Shown: positions 1 to 8,969, counted from the stretch's first letter. The stretch: 64,000 nucleotides of DNA from Olavius sp. associated proteobacterium Delta 1 (GCA_902749685.1 CACVKW010000609.1:18822-82821); one strand, 5' to 3'. The notes: generated by a model not told the origin, from the letters alone. Numbers and translations: made by a program.

Positions 1-957
1 ATTGAAAAACACTTCCTGCGGCTGATAGGCGCCGCCGTATTCATCCTTGTGCTGTGCCGGCCGACTCAGCGGGCCCACGGTAACTTCCGGTCCGATGGGA
101 CTGTTTCCTTTGTTATCGATGGTCAACGTGGGTGTCAAATGCACCCCGACCGAAAAATAAGTGCCCTGCGGCGTGATAAATTGACGGGGGGTGGGATAGA
201 CGTTCATGCCCTGCAGCATCAGATCTTCTCTTTTGGTGCGATAAAATTTCATGGTTTCGCTTCTGACCGGATCAATCTGATAGGCTGAAGCGGGCTGTAC
301 CAGACGAGCCACTTCGTCAGCATACAAACCGGCAGCGTTAATCAGCAGTTTTGTCAGGAAGGTATCGCGGGCGCCGTCGCGGTATTCGATTTCCACCGCC
401 AAGCCTTCATTATGAGCCTTGATGCCTGCGACCTGGGTGCTGGTTAAAAACTGCGCTCCGTTTTCAGCGGCTAAAAGATGCAGTTTGTGCACCAGAACCG
501 TCGGATTGATGATACCGGATGTCGGCAGGCGCAAAGCGGCCGCGGCCCGTACACAGGGCTCGAGTTCAGCGGCCCGGACACCGGTCACCAGTTGCACGGG
601 GACGCCATTCTCTATAGCCCTTGCGCGATAAGTTTCAAGGACGGCCGTTTCCTCATTATTGGCGGCCACCACCAGTTTGCCGGTTTGGCGGAACGGTACC
701 CCGTGCTGCTCGCAGAAGCGGTAAAGCAGGGTGTTGCCTTCGGCGCAGAGGCCGGCTTTGAGGGGACGCCTGGACCGGTCGTAGTAAAGACCGGCATGAA
801 TCACGCCGGAGTTGCGTGAAGACTGGTTTTCACCGCGGGTGATACCGGAATTTTTCTCAATTACAAAAATTTCCCGGCCGGCTTGCGCAAGCTCTCTGGC
901 TACCGCACAACCGATCACCCCCGCACCGACAATTGTGATATCAACCTCAGCCGTCAT
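1..957 (-). CDS. FAD-dependent L-2-hydroxyglutarate dehydrogenase/oxidase-like protein (3' end beyond window)
   Basis: 319 codons are visible from an ATG at 957 and the frame is open to the left edge. The N-terminus has a dinucleotide-binding loop (IVGAGVIGCAVARELA), then an acidic residue in FVIEKN, as in the DAO/GlpA flavoprotein superfamily. A SxNSGVIHAGLYY segment around residues 45-57 is the feature that points to the LhgO/L2HGDH branch rather than glycine oxidase or GlpD. Family members oxidise 2-hydroxy acids to 2-oxo acids and pass electrons to quinone or oxygen. No partner gene is visible because the downstream side is cut off. It is divergent from the TRAP genes. The superfamily call is firm; the exact substrate is inferred. 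Confidence 0.82.
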   Translation of the reverse strand, partial: MTAEVDITIVGAGVIGCAVARELAQAGREIFVIEKNSGITRGENQSSRNSGVIHAGLYYDRSRRPLKAGLCAEGNTLLYRFCEQHGVPFRQTGKLVVAANNEETAVLETYRARAIENGVPVQLVTGVRAAELEPCVRAAAALRLPTSGIINPTVLVHKLHLLAAENGAQFLTSTQVAGIKAHNEGLAVEIEYRDGARDTFLTKLLINAAGLYADEVARLVQPASAYQIDPVRSETMKFYRTKREDLMLQGMNVYPTPRQFITPQGTYFSVGVHLTPTLTIDNKGNSPIGPEVTVGPLSRPAQHKDEYGGAYQPQEVFFN

Positions 958-1028
958 TTATCCCCCAGAGACAAAAATCATGTTAATGGTAATGTGCTGG
1001 AGATACACAGCTCGCTGGGTTGTCATCA

Positions 1029-1121
1029 TCGTCCTCGTCGTCGTGCTCGTTCTCGCAATCGATAAATTGAGTTTTTGAAGCACCATGCAAAACGGATCGA
1101 GAACGAGCACGACGAGGACGA
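1029..1121. repeat. Imperfect inverted repeat, 27/24 bp arms
   Basis: The left arm is 1029-1055 and the right arm 1098-1121. The right arm is the exact reverse complement of the left apart from one missing TCG triplet. Both arms are built from the units CGTCCTCGTCG and GTGCTCGTTCTCG, and the 42 bp loop is AT-richer. It is not followed by a T-run and lies in a divergent promoter region, so it is more likely a dispersed repeat than a terminator. Confidence 0.75.
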
Positions 1122-1365
1122 CAAACAGTCTACAAGCCTCAGTATTTATTGATGGACAATGCCCAGCCTACAATAAAGAATTTTTCCAATGTTAGGGTCA
1201 ACTTAATCAACCCAACCGACTTATTCAACTCAAAAACTCCAAAAAACCTGTTAACAGCCTAAATTGCAAGGTCTTAGTATGCTTGACAACTCCATATCGA
1301 ATCAGCTAAGTTACTTTGGTCTCTGATAAAATGCAATGTTTTGTTGGGTCGGGCTTTCAACTTCT

Positions 1366-1423
1366 AATAACGAATAACAAATAACGTTTAACGCCTAATT
1401 GAGTCTTTTTCGCTCAATTAGGG
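1366..1423 (+). repeat. Hairpin repeat D, copy 1
   Basis: A TAAC-rich lead (AATAACGAATAACAAATAAC) runs into a perfect 10 bp stem, CCTAATTGAG (1394-1403) and CTCAATTAGG (1413-1422), with a 9 nt T-rich loop. A second copy with the same lead and stem lies inverted at 12438-12504. Both copies precede a metabolic gene on the strand that gene is read from. Confidence 0.75.
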
Positions 1424-1430
1424 TATTTAT

Positions 1431-1475
1431 ACCTGAATTTTGCACGAGTCGGAGGATTTCATGCAATATTCAGGT
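1431..1475 (-). repeat. REP-A palindromic repeat, copy 1 (inverted)
   Basis: A 45 bp palindrome with ends ACCTGAATTTTGCA and TGCAATATTCAGGT around a GAGTCGGAG core. It is the reverse complement of the copies near 19651, 20772, 24945, 58753 and 62200. It ends 30 bp upstream of the TRAP binding-protein ATG and so lies in its likely leader. Confidence 0.8.
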
Positions 1476-1505
1476 AATAACCCTGTACTGTTGGAAGGAG
1501 GAGAA

Positions 1506-2474
1506 ATGAAACGAAAAGGTTTTATCGTATTGGCCCTACTCATGGTGTCGGTTTTTCTGATCACCTCAGCACCCCAGGCGGAACAAAAATTTCTGCGCAT
1601 GTTTTCAGGCCCCGAAGGCGGATCCTGGTATCCCCTCGGCTCGGCCATGATGAGCATCGTCGAAAAAGGCACGGGGATTTCATCATCCAACGGTCCCGGC
1701 GGCGGTGTGGGCAACTGCAAAGCCGTCAACGGTGGCCGGGCCGATCTGGGCTGGACTTACACCCACACCGCTTTCAATGCTTACAACGGCCGGGGTAAGT
1801 TTGACAAAAAAAGCACCAACCTGCGGCATCTGATGTCGCTGTATCCCGGCGTTTTTCAGATGGCGGTGCCGAAATCCAGCAAAATCAATTCGGTGGCCGA
1901 CCTCAAGGACAAGCGCATCGTCCCCGGCAAGGTCGGTTTCTCGGGGACCGTCATCGCGGAACTGGTCTTAAAAGCCCACGACATCACCTTTGACAGCATC
2001 AAGAAAAACGGCGGATCGATCAGCTATGTAGGTTACTCTGACTCGGCCGCCCTCATGAAAGACGGCCACAGTGACTGCTACATGGCCGTGACCTCCTGTC
2101 CCCAATCAACCATTATCGACCTGAACTTCCGACCGGGTGTACGTTTTCTGCCCGTCGACAAGCAACACATGGACAAAATCCTGCAAATGGAACCCGGCCT
2201 GATGGCAACTGTTGTTCCCCAGGGTGCCTATAAAGGCCTGGCAGCCGACGTGCCGGCGGTCGGTACCGTGACTGCTATTGTAATTCACAAAGACGTATCC
2301 GACGATCTGGCCTACAAAATAGTCAAAACCCTGTATGCCAACTGGCCCGAGCTGGCCAAGGTCAAAAAGAAGGCGATCGAGGATTCCAAGCCCGAAAAGG
2401 CCCTGCAGGGAGCCCGCATTCCCGTGCATCCGGGTGCAATGCGCTACTACAAAGAAATGGGATTTGCCCAATAA
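1506..2474 (+). CDS. TAXI-family TRAP transporter solute-binding protein
   Basis: A 322-aa exported protein whose N-terminus is a signal peptide ending near TSAPQA. The next stretch (GGSWYPLGSAMMSIVEKG, then SSNGPGGGVGNCKAVNGGRADLGWTY) is typical of TAXI binding proteins, which hold carboxylates, often dicarboxylates or amino acids, in the periplasm for a fused TRAP permease. The ATG at 1506 is chosen over an in-frame ATG at 1440 because AAGGAGGAG lies just before it and the upstream codons are repeat sequence with no signal peptide. The permease follows after 275 bp. The substrate cannot be read from the sequence; the nearby acyl-CoA synthetase and amidase hint at an organic acid or amide. 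Confidence 0.92.
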   Translation: MKRKGFIVLALLMVSVFLITSAPQAEQKFLRMFSGPEGGSWYPLGSAMMSIVEKGTGISSSNGPGGGVGNCKAVNGGRADLGWTYTHTAFNAYNGRGKFDKKSTNLRHLMSLYPGVFQMAVPKSSKINSVADLKDKRIVPGKVGFSGTVIAELVLKAHDITFDSIKKNGGSISYVGYSDSAALMKDGHSDCYMAVTSCPQSTIIDLNFRPGVRFLPVDKQHMDKILQMEPGLMATVVPQGAYKGLAADVPAVGTVTAIVIHKDVSDDLAYKIVKTLYANWPELAKVKKKAIEDSKPEKALQGARIPVHPGAMRYYKEMGFAQ

Positions 2475-2537
2475 TACCCCGCGGAAAGTCCATAATAGCA
2501 TAACAATGGATTCGACTAATTGTGCTCCGATGGGCAA

Positions 2538-2653
2538 GATACTGGATACTGGATACTTGATGCTGGACATAGATAAGCCCCTTAGTTGCAACGTTGGGGT
2601 AAGGAATACATCCATTTAACATCGAGTATCCAGAGACCAGCATCCAGCATCAG
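2538..2653. repeat. Dispersed inverted repeat C, copy 1
   Basis: The left arm (2538-2570) is made of GATACTGGATACTTGATGCTGG units; the right arm (2620-2653) is its degenerate reverse complement (ATCGAGTATCCAGAGACCAG and onward). The same structure recurs at 63888-63985. It occupies most of the gap between the TRAP binding protein and permease genes and may form a long mRNA hairpin that separates their expression levels. Confidence 0.75.
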
Positions 2654-2749
2654 CTCTTCGAAGGCTGTTTAGACTGCTATGCATTTTAACCGCAACAAAC
2701 TTACACTATATTAACAACCAGTATTGAAAGGATTAGAGGAGCACCCGAG

Positions 2750-4747
2750 TTGACTACTGAAGCTCAAAAGCTTGAATACCAGGAAGAAAAAAAAGAAAGT
2801 GTTCTGGAGTGGCTGATCAGGCAGAAGAAGGGCGTATTCCACTACCCCCTGGAATTAGCCATCTGCTTTTTATCGATTGCCTTAAGCATCTACCATCTCT
2901 TTGTGGCTTACGCCGGTTCGTTGGAGGCCCATGCTTTTCGCTCAACCCACCTGGCGTTTGTGTTGATCCTTTGCTTTTTGATGCGTCCGCTGGGCCGCGA
3001 AAAATGGACGGATCCTAAAAATGGATGGTTTGCGGTGGATCTGCTGTGTGCCTTTTTGACGTTGGCCGTTCAGGTCTATACCCTCTGGGATCTGGAAGCA
3101 TTCATCTTCCGCCGCGGTGATCTGAATCAGCTCGATATCTATGCCGGCACCATCATGCTGATTTTGCTGCTCGAGGCCACCCGGCGGGCGGTGGGATGGG
3201 CGATGGTGGTCATTGCCGGATTTTTTTTGCTGCAAACCGCCTTATCGGATCACTTTTTCGGCATATTCTACGGTCCTCCCAGTTCCTGGTTTACCATAAT
3301 CGATTATCTTTTTATGCGGGAAAACGGTATCTACAGCATTCCCCTGATGGTCATGGCCACTTACATCTTCCTGTTCATCCTTTTTGGGGCCATCCTGGTA
3401 CGATCCGGGGCCGGTCGCTTTTTCATCAATGTCGCCCTGGCTCTTACGGGAAGCAAGGTCGGCGGACCAGCCAAAGCGTCAGTGCTCAGTTCTTGCCTGA
3501 TGGCTTCGGTTTCCGGCTCGGCCGTAGCCAATGTGGTCACCACCGGCAGCTTTACCATACCGCTGATGAAACGCATCGGCTACCGCAACTATTTTGCCGG
3601 TGCGGTGGAAGCCTGCGCCTCCTCCGGCGGTCAGATCATGCCGCCGGTGATGGGGGCAGCGGCGTTCGTTATCGCCGAGTTTCTCAACATGCCCTACCTG
3701 CAGGTGGCTGTGGCCGGTATATTTCCGGCCCTGATCTATTTCTTCTCGATCTTCGTCATGGTTCATTTCGAGGCCCGCAAGCGAAACCTGGCAACGATCT
3801 CAGCGGCCGAGCTTCCCAGCTTCAAAGCAGAGGTCAAGCGCGGCGGGCACCTGTTTCTTTCGATCGTCATCATAATTGCCCTGCTGATTATCGGCTACAC
3901 CCCCATGTTTGCAGCCTTCTGGGCCATCATTTCGATCCTGGTGTTAAGCTTTCTGCGCCCGGAAACGCGCATGAGTCCGGTAGATATACTCAGTGCCCTC
4001 GAAGAAGGGGCTCGGATGGCGGTTGCGGTTTCCGTGGCCTGTGCTGCGGCAGGCGTGATCATCGGCTGCGTGTTCGTATCCGGCCTGGGTCTCAAATTCA
4101 CCACCTTGATTGTCACGACCGCCGGCGGCATTCTGCCGATCGCGCTGATTTTGACCATGTTTGCCTCCCTGATACTGGGCATGGGGCTCACCACAACCGC
4201 CGTCTACATCACCCTGGCGGCCCTGGTCATACCGGCCCTGACCAAGATGGGAGTTGAACCCATTGCCGCTCATTTTTTTGCCTTTTACTTTGGCCTGGTA
4301 TCGGCCATCACACCGCCGGTGGCACTGGCGTCGTTTGCCGCGGCCGGCATCGCCGGTTCCAACCCCATGCAGACCGGATTCCATTCCCTGCGGTTGGGGA
4401 TTGCCAAATATATCCTGCCATTTGTTTTCGTCTATGCCCCGGGCATGGTCTTTGTCGGCAGCTGGAACCAAATTCTCCTGGCTGTCGTCGGGGGCTTTGC
4501 CGGAATCTATGCCCTGACCATCACTACTGAAGGCTGGTGCATTTCCAGGGTCGCCTGGCCGGCGCGACTTCTGATGGGCTTCTGCGCCCTGCTGTTTTTT
4601 GTTCCCGGCCTGAAGCTTGCCGGCATCGGTCTGAACCTAAACCTGCCCCACTGGCTAACCCATCTTTTGGCCTGGATGCTGCTGACCGGTTTTACGCTCA
4701 CGCACCGCGCAGGTCAGCGCAAACTCACCAAGGAGGCACCGGCATGA
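2750..4747 (+). CDS. TRAP transporter permease, 4TM/12TM fusion
   Basis: A 665-aa polytopic inner-membrane protein. A DctQ-like four-helix region (roughly residues 35-170) is fused to a DctM-like large permease, the arrangement that pairs with TAXI binding proteins. DctM hallmarks include SCLMASVSGSAVANVVTTGS, the cytoplasmic GGQIMPPVMGAAAFV segment and the later repeat GMGLTTTAVYITLAALVIPAL. The start is TTG at 2750, supported by AGAGGAG at 2735-2741, 8 nt upstream; there is no competing ATG with a ribosome site. Transport is expected to be Na+ or H+ symport driven. Its stop overlaps the next start (ATGA). Confidence 0.93.
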   Translation: MTTEAQKLEYQEEKKESVLEWLIRQKKGVFHYPLELAICFLSIALSIYHLFVAYAGSLEAHAFRSTHLAFVLILCFLMRPLGREKWTDPKNGWFAVDLLCAFLTLAVQVYTLWDLEAFIFRRGDLNQLDIYAGTIMLILLLEATRRAVGWAMVVIAGFFLLQTALSDHFFGIFYGPPSSWFTIIDYLFMRENGIYSIPLMVMATYIFLFILFGAILVRSGAGRFFINVALALTGSKVGGPAKASVLSSCLMASVSGSAVANVVTTGSFTIPLMKRIGYRNYFAGAVEACASSGGQIMPPVMGAAAFVIAEFLNMPYLQVAVAGIFPALIYFFSIFVMVHFEARKRNLATISAAELPSFKAEVKRGGHLFLSIVIIIALLIIGYTPMFAAFWAIISILVLSFLRPETRMSPVDILSALEEGARMAVAVSVACAAAGVIIGCVFVSGLGLKFTTLIVTTAGGILPIALILTMFASLILGMGLTTTAVYITLAALVIPALTKMGVEPIAAHFFAFYFGLVSAITPPVALASFAAAGIAGSNPMQTGFHSLRLGIAKYILPFVFVYAPGMVFVGSWNQILLAVVGGFAGIYALTITTEGWCISRVAWPARLLMGFCALLFFVPGLKLAGIGLNLNLPHWLTHLLAWMLLTGFTLTHRAGQRKLTKEAPA

Positions 4748-4929
4748 ACCTGCAACGCATAATTCAGTGGCTGCTTCTGGCCCTAACCGCCGCCCTGCTG
4801 ATGTTCCTGAAATGGCTTCACATAGGCGTCACCAATTATAATGTTTTTTTATTGATTCTGATCGGGTGGATTTTGGTGCTGGTAATCGCCTTCCGCGCCC
4901 TGACAGCAGACCAACGAATCAAAGATTGA
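4744..4929 (+). CDS. 61-aa two-helix membrane protein, translationally coupled to the TRAP permease
   Basis: The ATG at 4744 overlaps the permease stop (ATGA), so the two are probably coupled. The 61 residues form two hydrophobic helices (about 9-27 and 34-53) and a short charged tail ending RIKD. I do not recognise a named family. The overlap and strand make it likely that it works with the TRAP permease, for example in assembly or stability. It is easily missed because the frame continues upstream inside the permease gene. Confidence 0.7.
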   Translation: MNLQRIIQWLLLALTAALLMFLKWLHIGVTNYNVFLLILIGWILVLVIAFRALTADQRIKD

Positions 4930-4993
4930 TGATTTATGTACAGTCTTGCCGCACCAGGGTAGTTGACTGCATCCAGGAGTATAGAGAGGTCTG

Positions 4994-5195
4994 CAAATTC
5001 CAAATTCCAAACCACAAATAACAAACAAATCACAATGACCTAAATCCGAATTACAGAACTATCCATCCTTTTCTAAAGGGGGTAAGGCCTACAGGCCGGA
5101 GGGTAGACACTACGGCTCGGAGAGGGAATTTTTTGATCATTGAGTATTGGAATTTGAAATTTATTTGTTATTTGGTGCTTGTATTTTGGGATTTT
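4994..5195. repeat. Inverted pair of ACAAATAAC-type repeat (family E)
   Basis: The left arm (4994-5046) contains CAAATTCCAAATTCC and CACAAATAACAAACAAATC. The right arm (5139-5195) is its degenerate reverse complement, with TTTATTTGTTATTTGGTGC. Between them lies a short GC-rich stretch with an AGGCCTACAGGCC palindrome. The right arm supplies a spurious in-frame TTG at 5179 upstream of the acyl-CoA synthetase gene. Confidence 0.65.
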
Positions 5196-5244
5196 TAAAG
5201 CAAGTAACCCCTATTCTGATCCAATATATGAGGAGCTTCATAGA

Positions 5245-6837
5245 ATGTTCGTAAACATGGGTAGAATATTTCAGCAGACTGCGTTACGGTTTGCTGACTA
5301 TCCTGCTGTAATCAATGTCGAACGGGACCGTCGCTTTACCTACGCCCGGATGCACGAACTCACTAACCGGCTGAACAATGTCCTGAAGCAGGGCTTTGGT
5401 CTCAAGCGGGGTGATTTTTACGCCACAATTCTGGACAACGACAACATGGCCCTGTTTCACCCCTGGATGCTGAAAAGCCCGGTGGGCGCCGTGTGGATCG
5501 ATGTACGGGATTCAGTCGGCGAACAGATCAGCCGGATTGACCATGTTGAGCCGAAGCTCGTTTTTCTCGAAGCAAGACTGCTGCCCGCACTTTCCGAACA
5601 TCAGCGGGACAGCAAAATACCCCTGGTTGTCATGGATCCTCCTGAAAAATCCCATCCGGGGGTTTACTATTTCTGGGATCTGGTGGAGCTGGCTGCACCG
5701 GACGAAGTAGAGGAAGAGTTCGCTGCCGATAAGGCATCCGAACACATCAGTGTGCTGCGCTTTACCGGCGGAACCACCGGGACTGCCAAATGCGCTCAAT
5801 ATACGCTTGCCAACCTGTGGACCTGGGGCTGCAACCCGGCCCACTATTACGAAACATTTCCTTTCGAACATCCCCGCGCCTTGTTTTTCTCTCCGCTGCA
5901 TCATGCGGCCTCCGGCTCGGTTGTTATACCGGTGCACATCAAAGGCGGCACGGTGGTCACGCTTAACGGCGCCGAACCGGAAGCTATCGGTCGGGCCATT
6001 GAAACCCATCAAGTGGACATGATCTATGCCGTGCCGACCGTACTCTACCGCATGCTCGAGATGGACCTGCCCCGCAAGCACGACCTCAGCAGTCTGAAAA
6101 CGATCCGTTACGGCGGGTCACCGATCTCCCCTGCCAAGCTGGAAATACTGCTGGAGCATTTCGGGCCAATATTCGTCCAAGGTTATGGATCCACCGAATG
6201 CTGGCCTTCGGTCACCATTCTGGGCCGCAATGACCATAGCACGCATACGCAGAAACAGATCGACCGGTTGCTGTCGGTGGGATGCCCCATGCCCGGACAG
6301 GAAGTGATGGTCTGTGATAAAGACGGGAAGGAGATGCCGACAGGTCAACGCGGCGAAATCTGGATCCGGGGTCCCAACACGATATCCGGATATTACAAAG
6401 CGCCCGAACTGACCGAAAAAAATTTCTCCAGCAGCGGTTTCTGGAAATCCGGTGATATGGGCTATATGGACGAAGCGGGGTACGTCTATCTGGTTGACCG
6501 AAAGCAGGATATGATTATCACCGGAGGCTACAATGTCTACGCCATTGAAGTGGAAAACTGCCTGAACAGCCACCCAGCAATCCAGAATTCTGCGGTCGTG
6601 GGCATTCCCCATGACATATGGGGTGAAGAGGTCTGTGCTATGGTCATGCTCGTTCAGGGCAGCACGACAACTCCCGAAGAATTGACTGATCACTGCAAAC
6701 AACACCTGGCCCGCTATAAAGCCCCCAAAAAAATCCAGATCACAGATCAGCTCCCCTTGAGCCCGGCAGGCAAGGTCCTGCGGCGTGAAATTCGACGGTT
6801 GCTTAAGAAGGAAGAGAAAAGCCTGAGTAGAGTTTGA
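5245..6837 (+). CDS. AMP-forming acyl-CoA synthetase / carboxylate-CoA ligase (ANL superfamily)
   Basis: A 530-aa cytoplasmic enzyme that would activate a carboxylic acid to its acyl-CoA through an acyl-adenylate. The ATP-binding P-loop FTGGTTGTAK, the YGSTECWP motif, the hinge region SGDMGYMDEAGY...LVDRKQDMIITGGYNVY and the C-terminal catalytic-lysine segment LSPAGKVLRREIR are all present. The ATG at 5245 is preferred because AGGAG (5231-5235) precedes it by 9 nt; the longer TTG frame at 5179 starts inside a repeat. It follows the TRAP genes on the same strand, consistent with activation of an imported acid. Substrate unknown. Confidence 0.9.
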   Translation: MFVNMGRIFQQTALRFADYPAVINVERDRRFTYARMHELTNRLNNVLKQGFGLKRGDFYATILDNDNMALFHPWMLKSPVGAVWIDVRDSVGEQISRIDHVEPKLVFLEARLLPALSEHQRDSKIPLVVMDPPEKSHPGVYYFWDLVELAAPDEVEEEFAADKASEHISVLRFTGGTTGTAKCAQYTLANLWTWGCNPAHYYETFPFEHPRALFFSPLHHAASGSVVIPVHIKGGTVVTLNGAEPEAIGRAIETHQVDMIYAVPTVLYRMLEMDLPRKHDLSSLKTIRYGGSPISPAKLEILLEHFGPIFVQGYGSTECWPSVTILGRNDHSTHTQKQIDRLLSVGCPMPGQEVMVCDKDGKEMPTGQRGEIWIRGPNTISGYYKAPELTEKNFSSSGFWKSGDMGYMDEAGYVYLVDRKQDMIITGGYNVYAIEVENCLNSHPAIQNSAVVGIPHDIWGEEVCAMVMLVQGSTTTPEELTDHCKQHLARYKAPKKIQITDQLPLSPAGKVLRREIRRLLKKEEKSLSRV

Positions 6838-6847
6838 TTAAACTCTA
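6828..6847 (+). other. Perfect 8-bp hairpin across the synthetase stop codon
   Basis: TAGAGTTT and AAACTCTA flank a GATT loop, and the stop codon TGA lies inside. There is no T-run after it, so a full intrinsic terminator is doubtful. It may mark the 3' end of the transcript or stabilise it. Confidence 0.4.
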
Positions 6848-6881
6848 AAGAATCTATCTAATAGGAAAGGTTTTTACATAA

Positions 6882-7481
6882 ATGATTATCAAGCAATATT
6901 TCAATTCATATGATGGTAAGCAGTATTCATCGGAATTGGACTTCGTTTACTGTCCCAAATGTAGTACAAGATTGGTGAAGAAAGAAATAGATGGCAGCTC
7001 GAGGAGTTATTGTTCAGCATGCCATTATGTTCAGTATATAAACCCGCTGCCGGGTGTTGCTGTATTAATTGAAAAAGGCGGCAAAGTGCTGATCGGTAGA
7101 CGCTCGCAAAACAGCTTTGAAAGCGACAAGTGGTGTCTTCCTTGCGGATATGTTGAACATCATGAGAATTATTTGAATGCTGCTCATCGGGAGGTATTTG
7201 AAGAGACCGGGCTTGAAATCGAAATTACCTCATTGGTTAACGTGTCATCGAATCAGTTAAATCCCAATTTGCATACAATTGTTGCCGTATTGACAGCAGA
7301 AGTAATTAAGGGTACTCCTAAACCCGGTGATGATCTGGTAGAATTATACTGGTTATCCCATAGTGATCCATTCCCTGATATGGCCTTCGAAGGAGACGAG
7401 TTTACTATAGGAAAGTATTTTGAGGACAAACTGGTTAGAATACCTGTAGATCCGAGATTCAAAATAGTAAACCAGCTTTAA
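6882..7481 (+). CDS. Zinc-ribbon Nudix hydrolase
   Basis: A 199-aa protein. Four cysteines (C24, C27, C44, C47 in CPKC and CSAC) form an N-terminal zinc ribbon. A complete Nudix box follows at residues 89-111, starting GYVEHHE and ending REVFEETGL, an exact fit to GX5EX7REUXEEXGU. Such proteins hydrolyse nucleoside diphosphates linked to another group (NADH, ADP-ribose, CoA and similar) with Mg2+. The layout resembles a short NudC-like protein without its N-terminal domain, so NADH pyrophosphatase activity is possible but not shown. It lies between the CoA ligase and the amidase on the same strand. Confidence 0.9.
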   Translation: MIIKQYFNSYDGKQYSSELDFVYCPKCSTRLVKKEIDGSSRSYCSACHYVQYINPLPGVAVLIEKGGKVLIGRRSQNSFESDKWCLPCGYVEHHENYLNAAHREVFEETGLEIEITSLVNVSSNQLNPNLHTIVAVLTAEVIKGTPKPGDDLVELYWLSHSDPFPDMAFEGDEFTIGKYFEDKLVRIPVDPRFKIVNQL

Positions 7482-7541
7482 AAGAGGACATTTTTCCGAC
7501 AAACGCCCTTGCCCGGGTGATAGGGGCGCAGAAGAAAACGA

Positions 7542-8960
7542 ATGAAATCGGAAAAAAAATTAATATGCGCATACGGTGATGATGTCCTCGGAACCAGAGA
7601 TGGGATCGAGCTGGCCGAATCGATTGCGGCCGGGGAAATTAAGGCTTCTGAAGCTATCGAGGCCGCCATTTCCCGCGCCAGGAAGGTGAATCCGTCCCTC
7701 AACGCCATTGTTACAGAAACCTATGAGCAGGCCCGCAAGCAACAAAAGGCGCCGGGAACCGGTCTTTTAGCGGGGGTGCCTTCATTTATAAAGGACACAG
7801 ACCATGTCAAGGGCGCTCCGACCTTATGGGGCAGCCGCTCGCTCCCTAATAAGCCGGCTGATGTGTCGAGCAGTTTTGTGGAACAGTTTTTATCCGTTGG
7901 CCTGGTAAGCCTGGGGAAAAGCACGTTACCCGAGTTCGGGTTGACCGCATCCACCGAATCTCTGGCTACGGGGTCCACTCACAATCCCTGGAACCTCGAT
8001 TATTCCGCCGGTGGATCGTCCGGTGGGTCGGCCGCACTGGTGGCAGCCGGTGTCGTCCCCTTGGCACACGGCAATGACGGCGGCGGTTCCATCCGCATTC
8101 CAGCAGCCTGTTGCGGCCTGGTCGGTCTCAAGCCCTCGCGCAGCCGGCTGGCGAATCCGGAAGGGGCGGAAAAGATGCCGATCAATATCGTGTGCCACGG
8201 CGTCATCAGCCGAAGCGTGCGGGATACCGCCGCATTTTATGCTGCAGCAGAAGAACATTATCGCAACCCGGATCTGCCTGAAATCGGTCTGGTTCAGCAT
8301 CCGGGAAAAGAGCGGCTTCGCATCGGACTCTTTACAGACACACCCGACCACACACCCAGTCATCCTGATTCAGCAGCGGTTGCAGTTAATGCCGGCAAAC
8401 TTTGTGAGGATCTCGGACACAATGTCGAGGCAATTTCATGCCCTTTCAAGGCCCAGGTAATGCAGGAATTCTTGATTTACTGGGGGATGGTGGCCTTCTA
8501 CATTCACCATTTCGGTAAGAAGCTGTTCAAAACCGAGTTCGACAGGGAAAAATTAGAAATCTGGACGCTCGAGTTAAGCCGTTTTTTTAGAAAGAATCTC
8601 TTGAAAGCGCCTTTCATCATCCGAAGGCTTAAAAAATTTTCACATCAGTATGAAAATATTTTTTCAAACTATGATATTCTGCTCTCCCCCACACTGGCGC
8701 ATGCCCCTCCGAAGATCGGCTACCTAGGCCCGGAGATCAGTTTTGAAACCCACTTCGAAAGGCTGCGCCAATATGTGGCTTTTACGCCCATACAAAATAC
8801 TGCCGGAGCCCCGGCCATTTCTCTCCCGCTTGGATTTAGCCGCAAAGGGTTGCCCATCGGCATCCAGTTTGCTGCGGCATACGGCCAGGACAAGCGTCTG
8901 CTTGAGCTCGCTTTAGAACTCGAAGAAGCCCGGCCCTGGGCCCTGGTTGGCAAGCCGTAG
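7542..8960 (+). CDS. Amidase-signature family hydrolase
   Basis: A 472-aa enzyme of the AS family (GatA/FAAH/amidase fold). The catalytic triad can be placed: K84 in SFIKDTD, cis-Ser S159 in AGGSSGGS and nucleophile S183 in GGGSIRIPA. The spacings (24 and 99 residues) match those known for FAAH. It hydrolyses a carboxamide to acid plus ammonia or amine. GatB and GatC are not adjacent, so a tRNA amidotransferase subunit is unlikely. The start at 7542 has only a weak ribosome site. It may supply acid for the upstream CoA ligase, but that link is inferred from position alone. Confidence 0.9.
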   Translation: MKSEKKLICAYGDDVLGTRDGIELAESIAAGEIKASEAIEAAISRARKVNPSLNAIVTETYEQARKQQKAPGTGLLAGVPSFIKDTDHVKGAPTLWGSRSLPNKPADVSSSFVEQFLSVGLVSLGKSTLPEFGLTASTESLATGSTHNPWNLDYSAGGSSGGSAALVAAGVVPLAHGNDGGGSIRIPAACCGLVGLKPSRSRLANPEGAEKMPINIVCHGVISRSVRDTAAFYAAAEEHYRNPDLPEIGLVQHPGKERLRIGLFTDTPDHTPSHPDSAAVAVNAGKLCEDLGHNVEAISCPFKAQVMQEFLIYWGMVAFYIHHFGKKLFKTEFDREKLEIWTLELSRFFRKNLLKAPFIIRRLKKFSHQYENIFSNYDILLSPTLAHAPPKIGYLGPEISFETHFERLRQYVAFTPIQNTAGAPAISLPLGFSRKGLPIGIQFAAAYGQDKRLLELALELEEARPWALVGKP

Positions 8961-8969
8961 ACCATTGAC

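Larger units (their letters stand above)
958..1505. other. Divergent intergenic region built largely of repeats
   Basis: This 548 bp gap separates the divergent LhgO-like and TRAP binding-protein genes. It holds, in order, a long imperfect inverted repeat (1029-1121), an AT-rich stretch, a hairpin repeat (1366-1423) and a palindromic REP-A copy (1431-1475), each listed separately. A TTGACA at 1283-1288 has only a weak -10 (TAAGTT, 18 bp spacer), so a promoter there is a guess. No convincing small gene was found. Confidence 0.6.

Noticed and set aside
1283..1312. Promoter for the TRAP genes at TTGACA 1283
   Set aside because: The -10 partner (TAAGTT) is too weak to list separately.
1440..1505. 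In-frame extension of the TAXI binding protein to an ATG at 1440
   Set aside because: The extra 22 codons are REP-A sequence and would bury the signal peptide; AAGGAGGAG supports 1506.
3196..4257. 353-codon frame inside the TRAP permease gene
   Set aside because: His/Arg/Gly-rich out-of-frame translation typical of a shadow; the permease frame has the real motifs.
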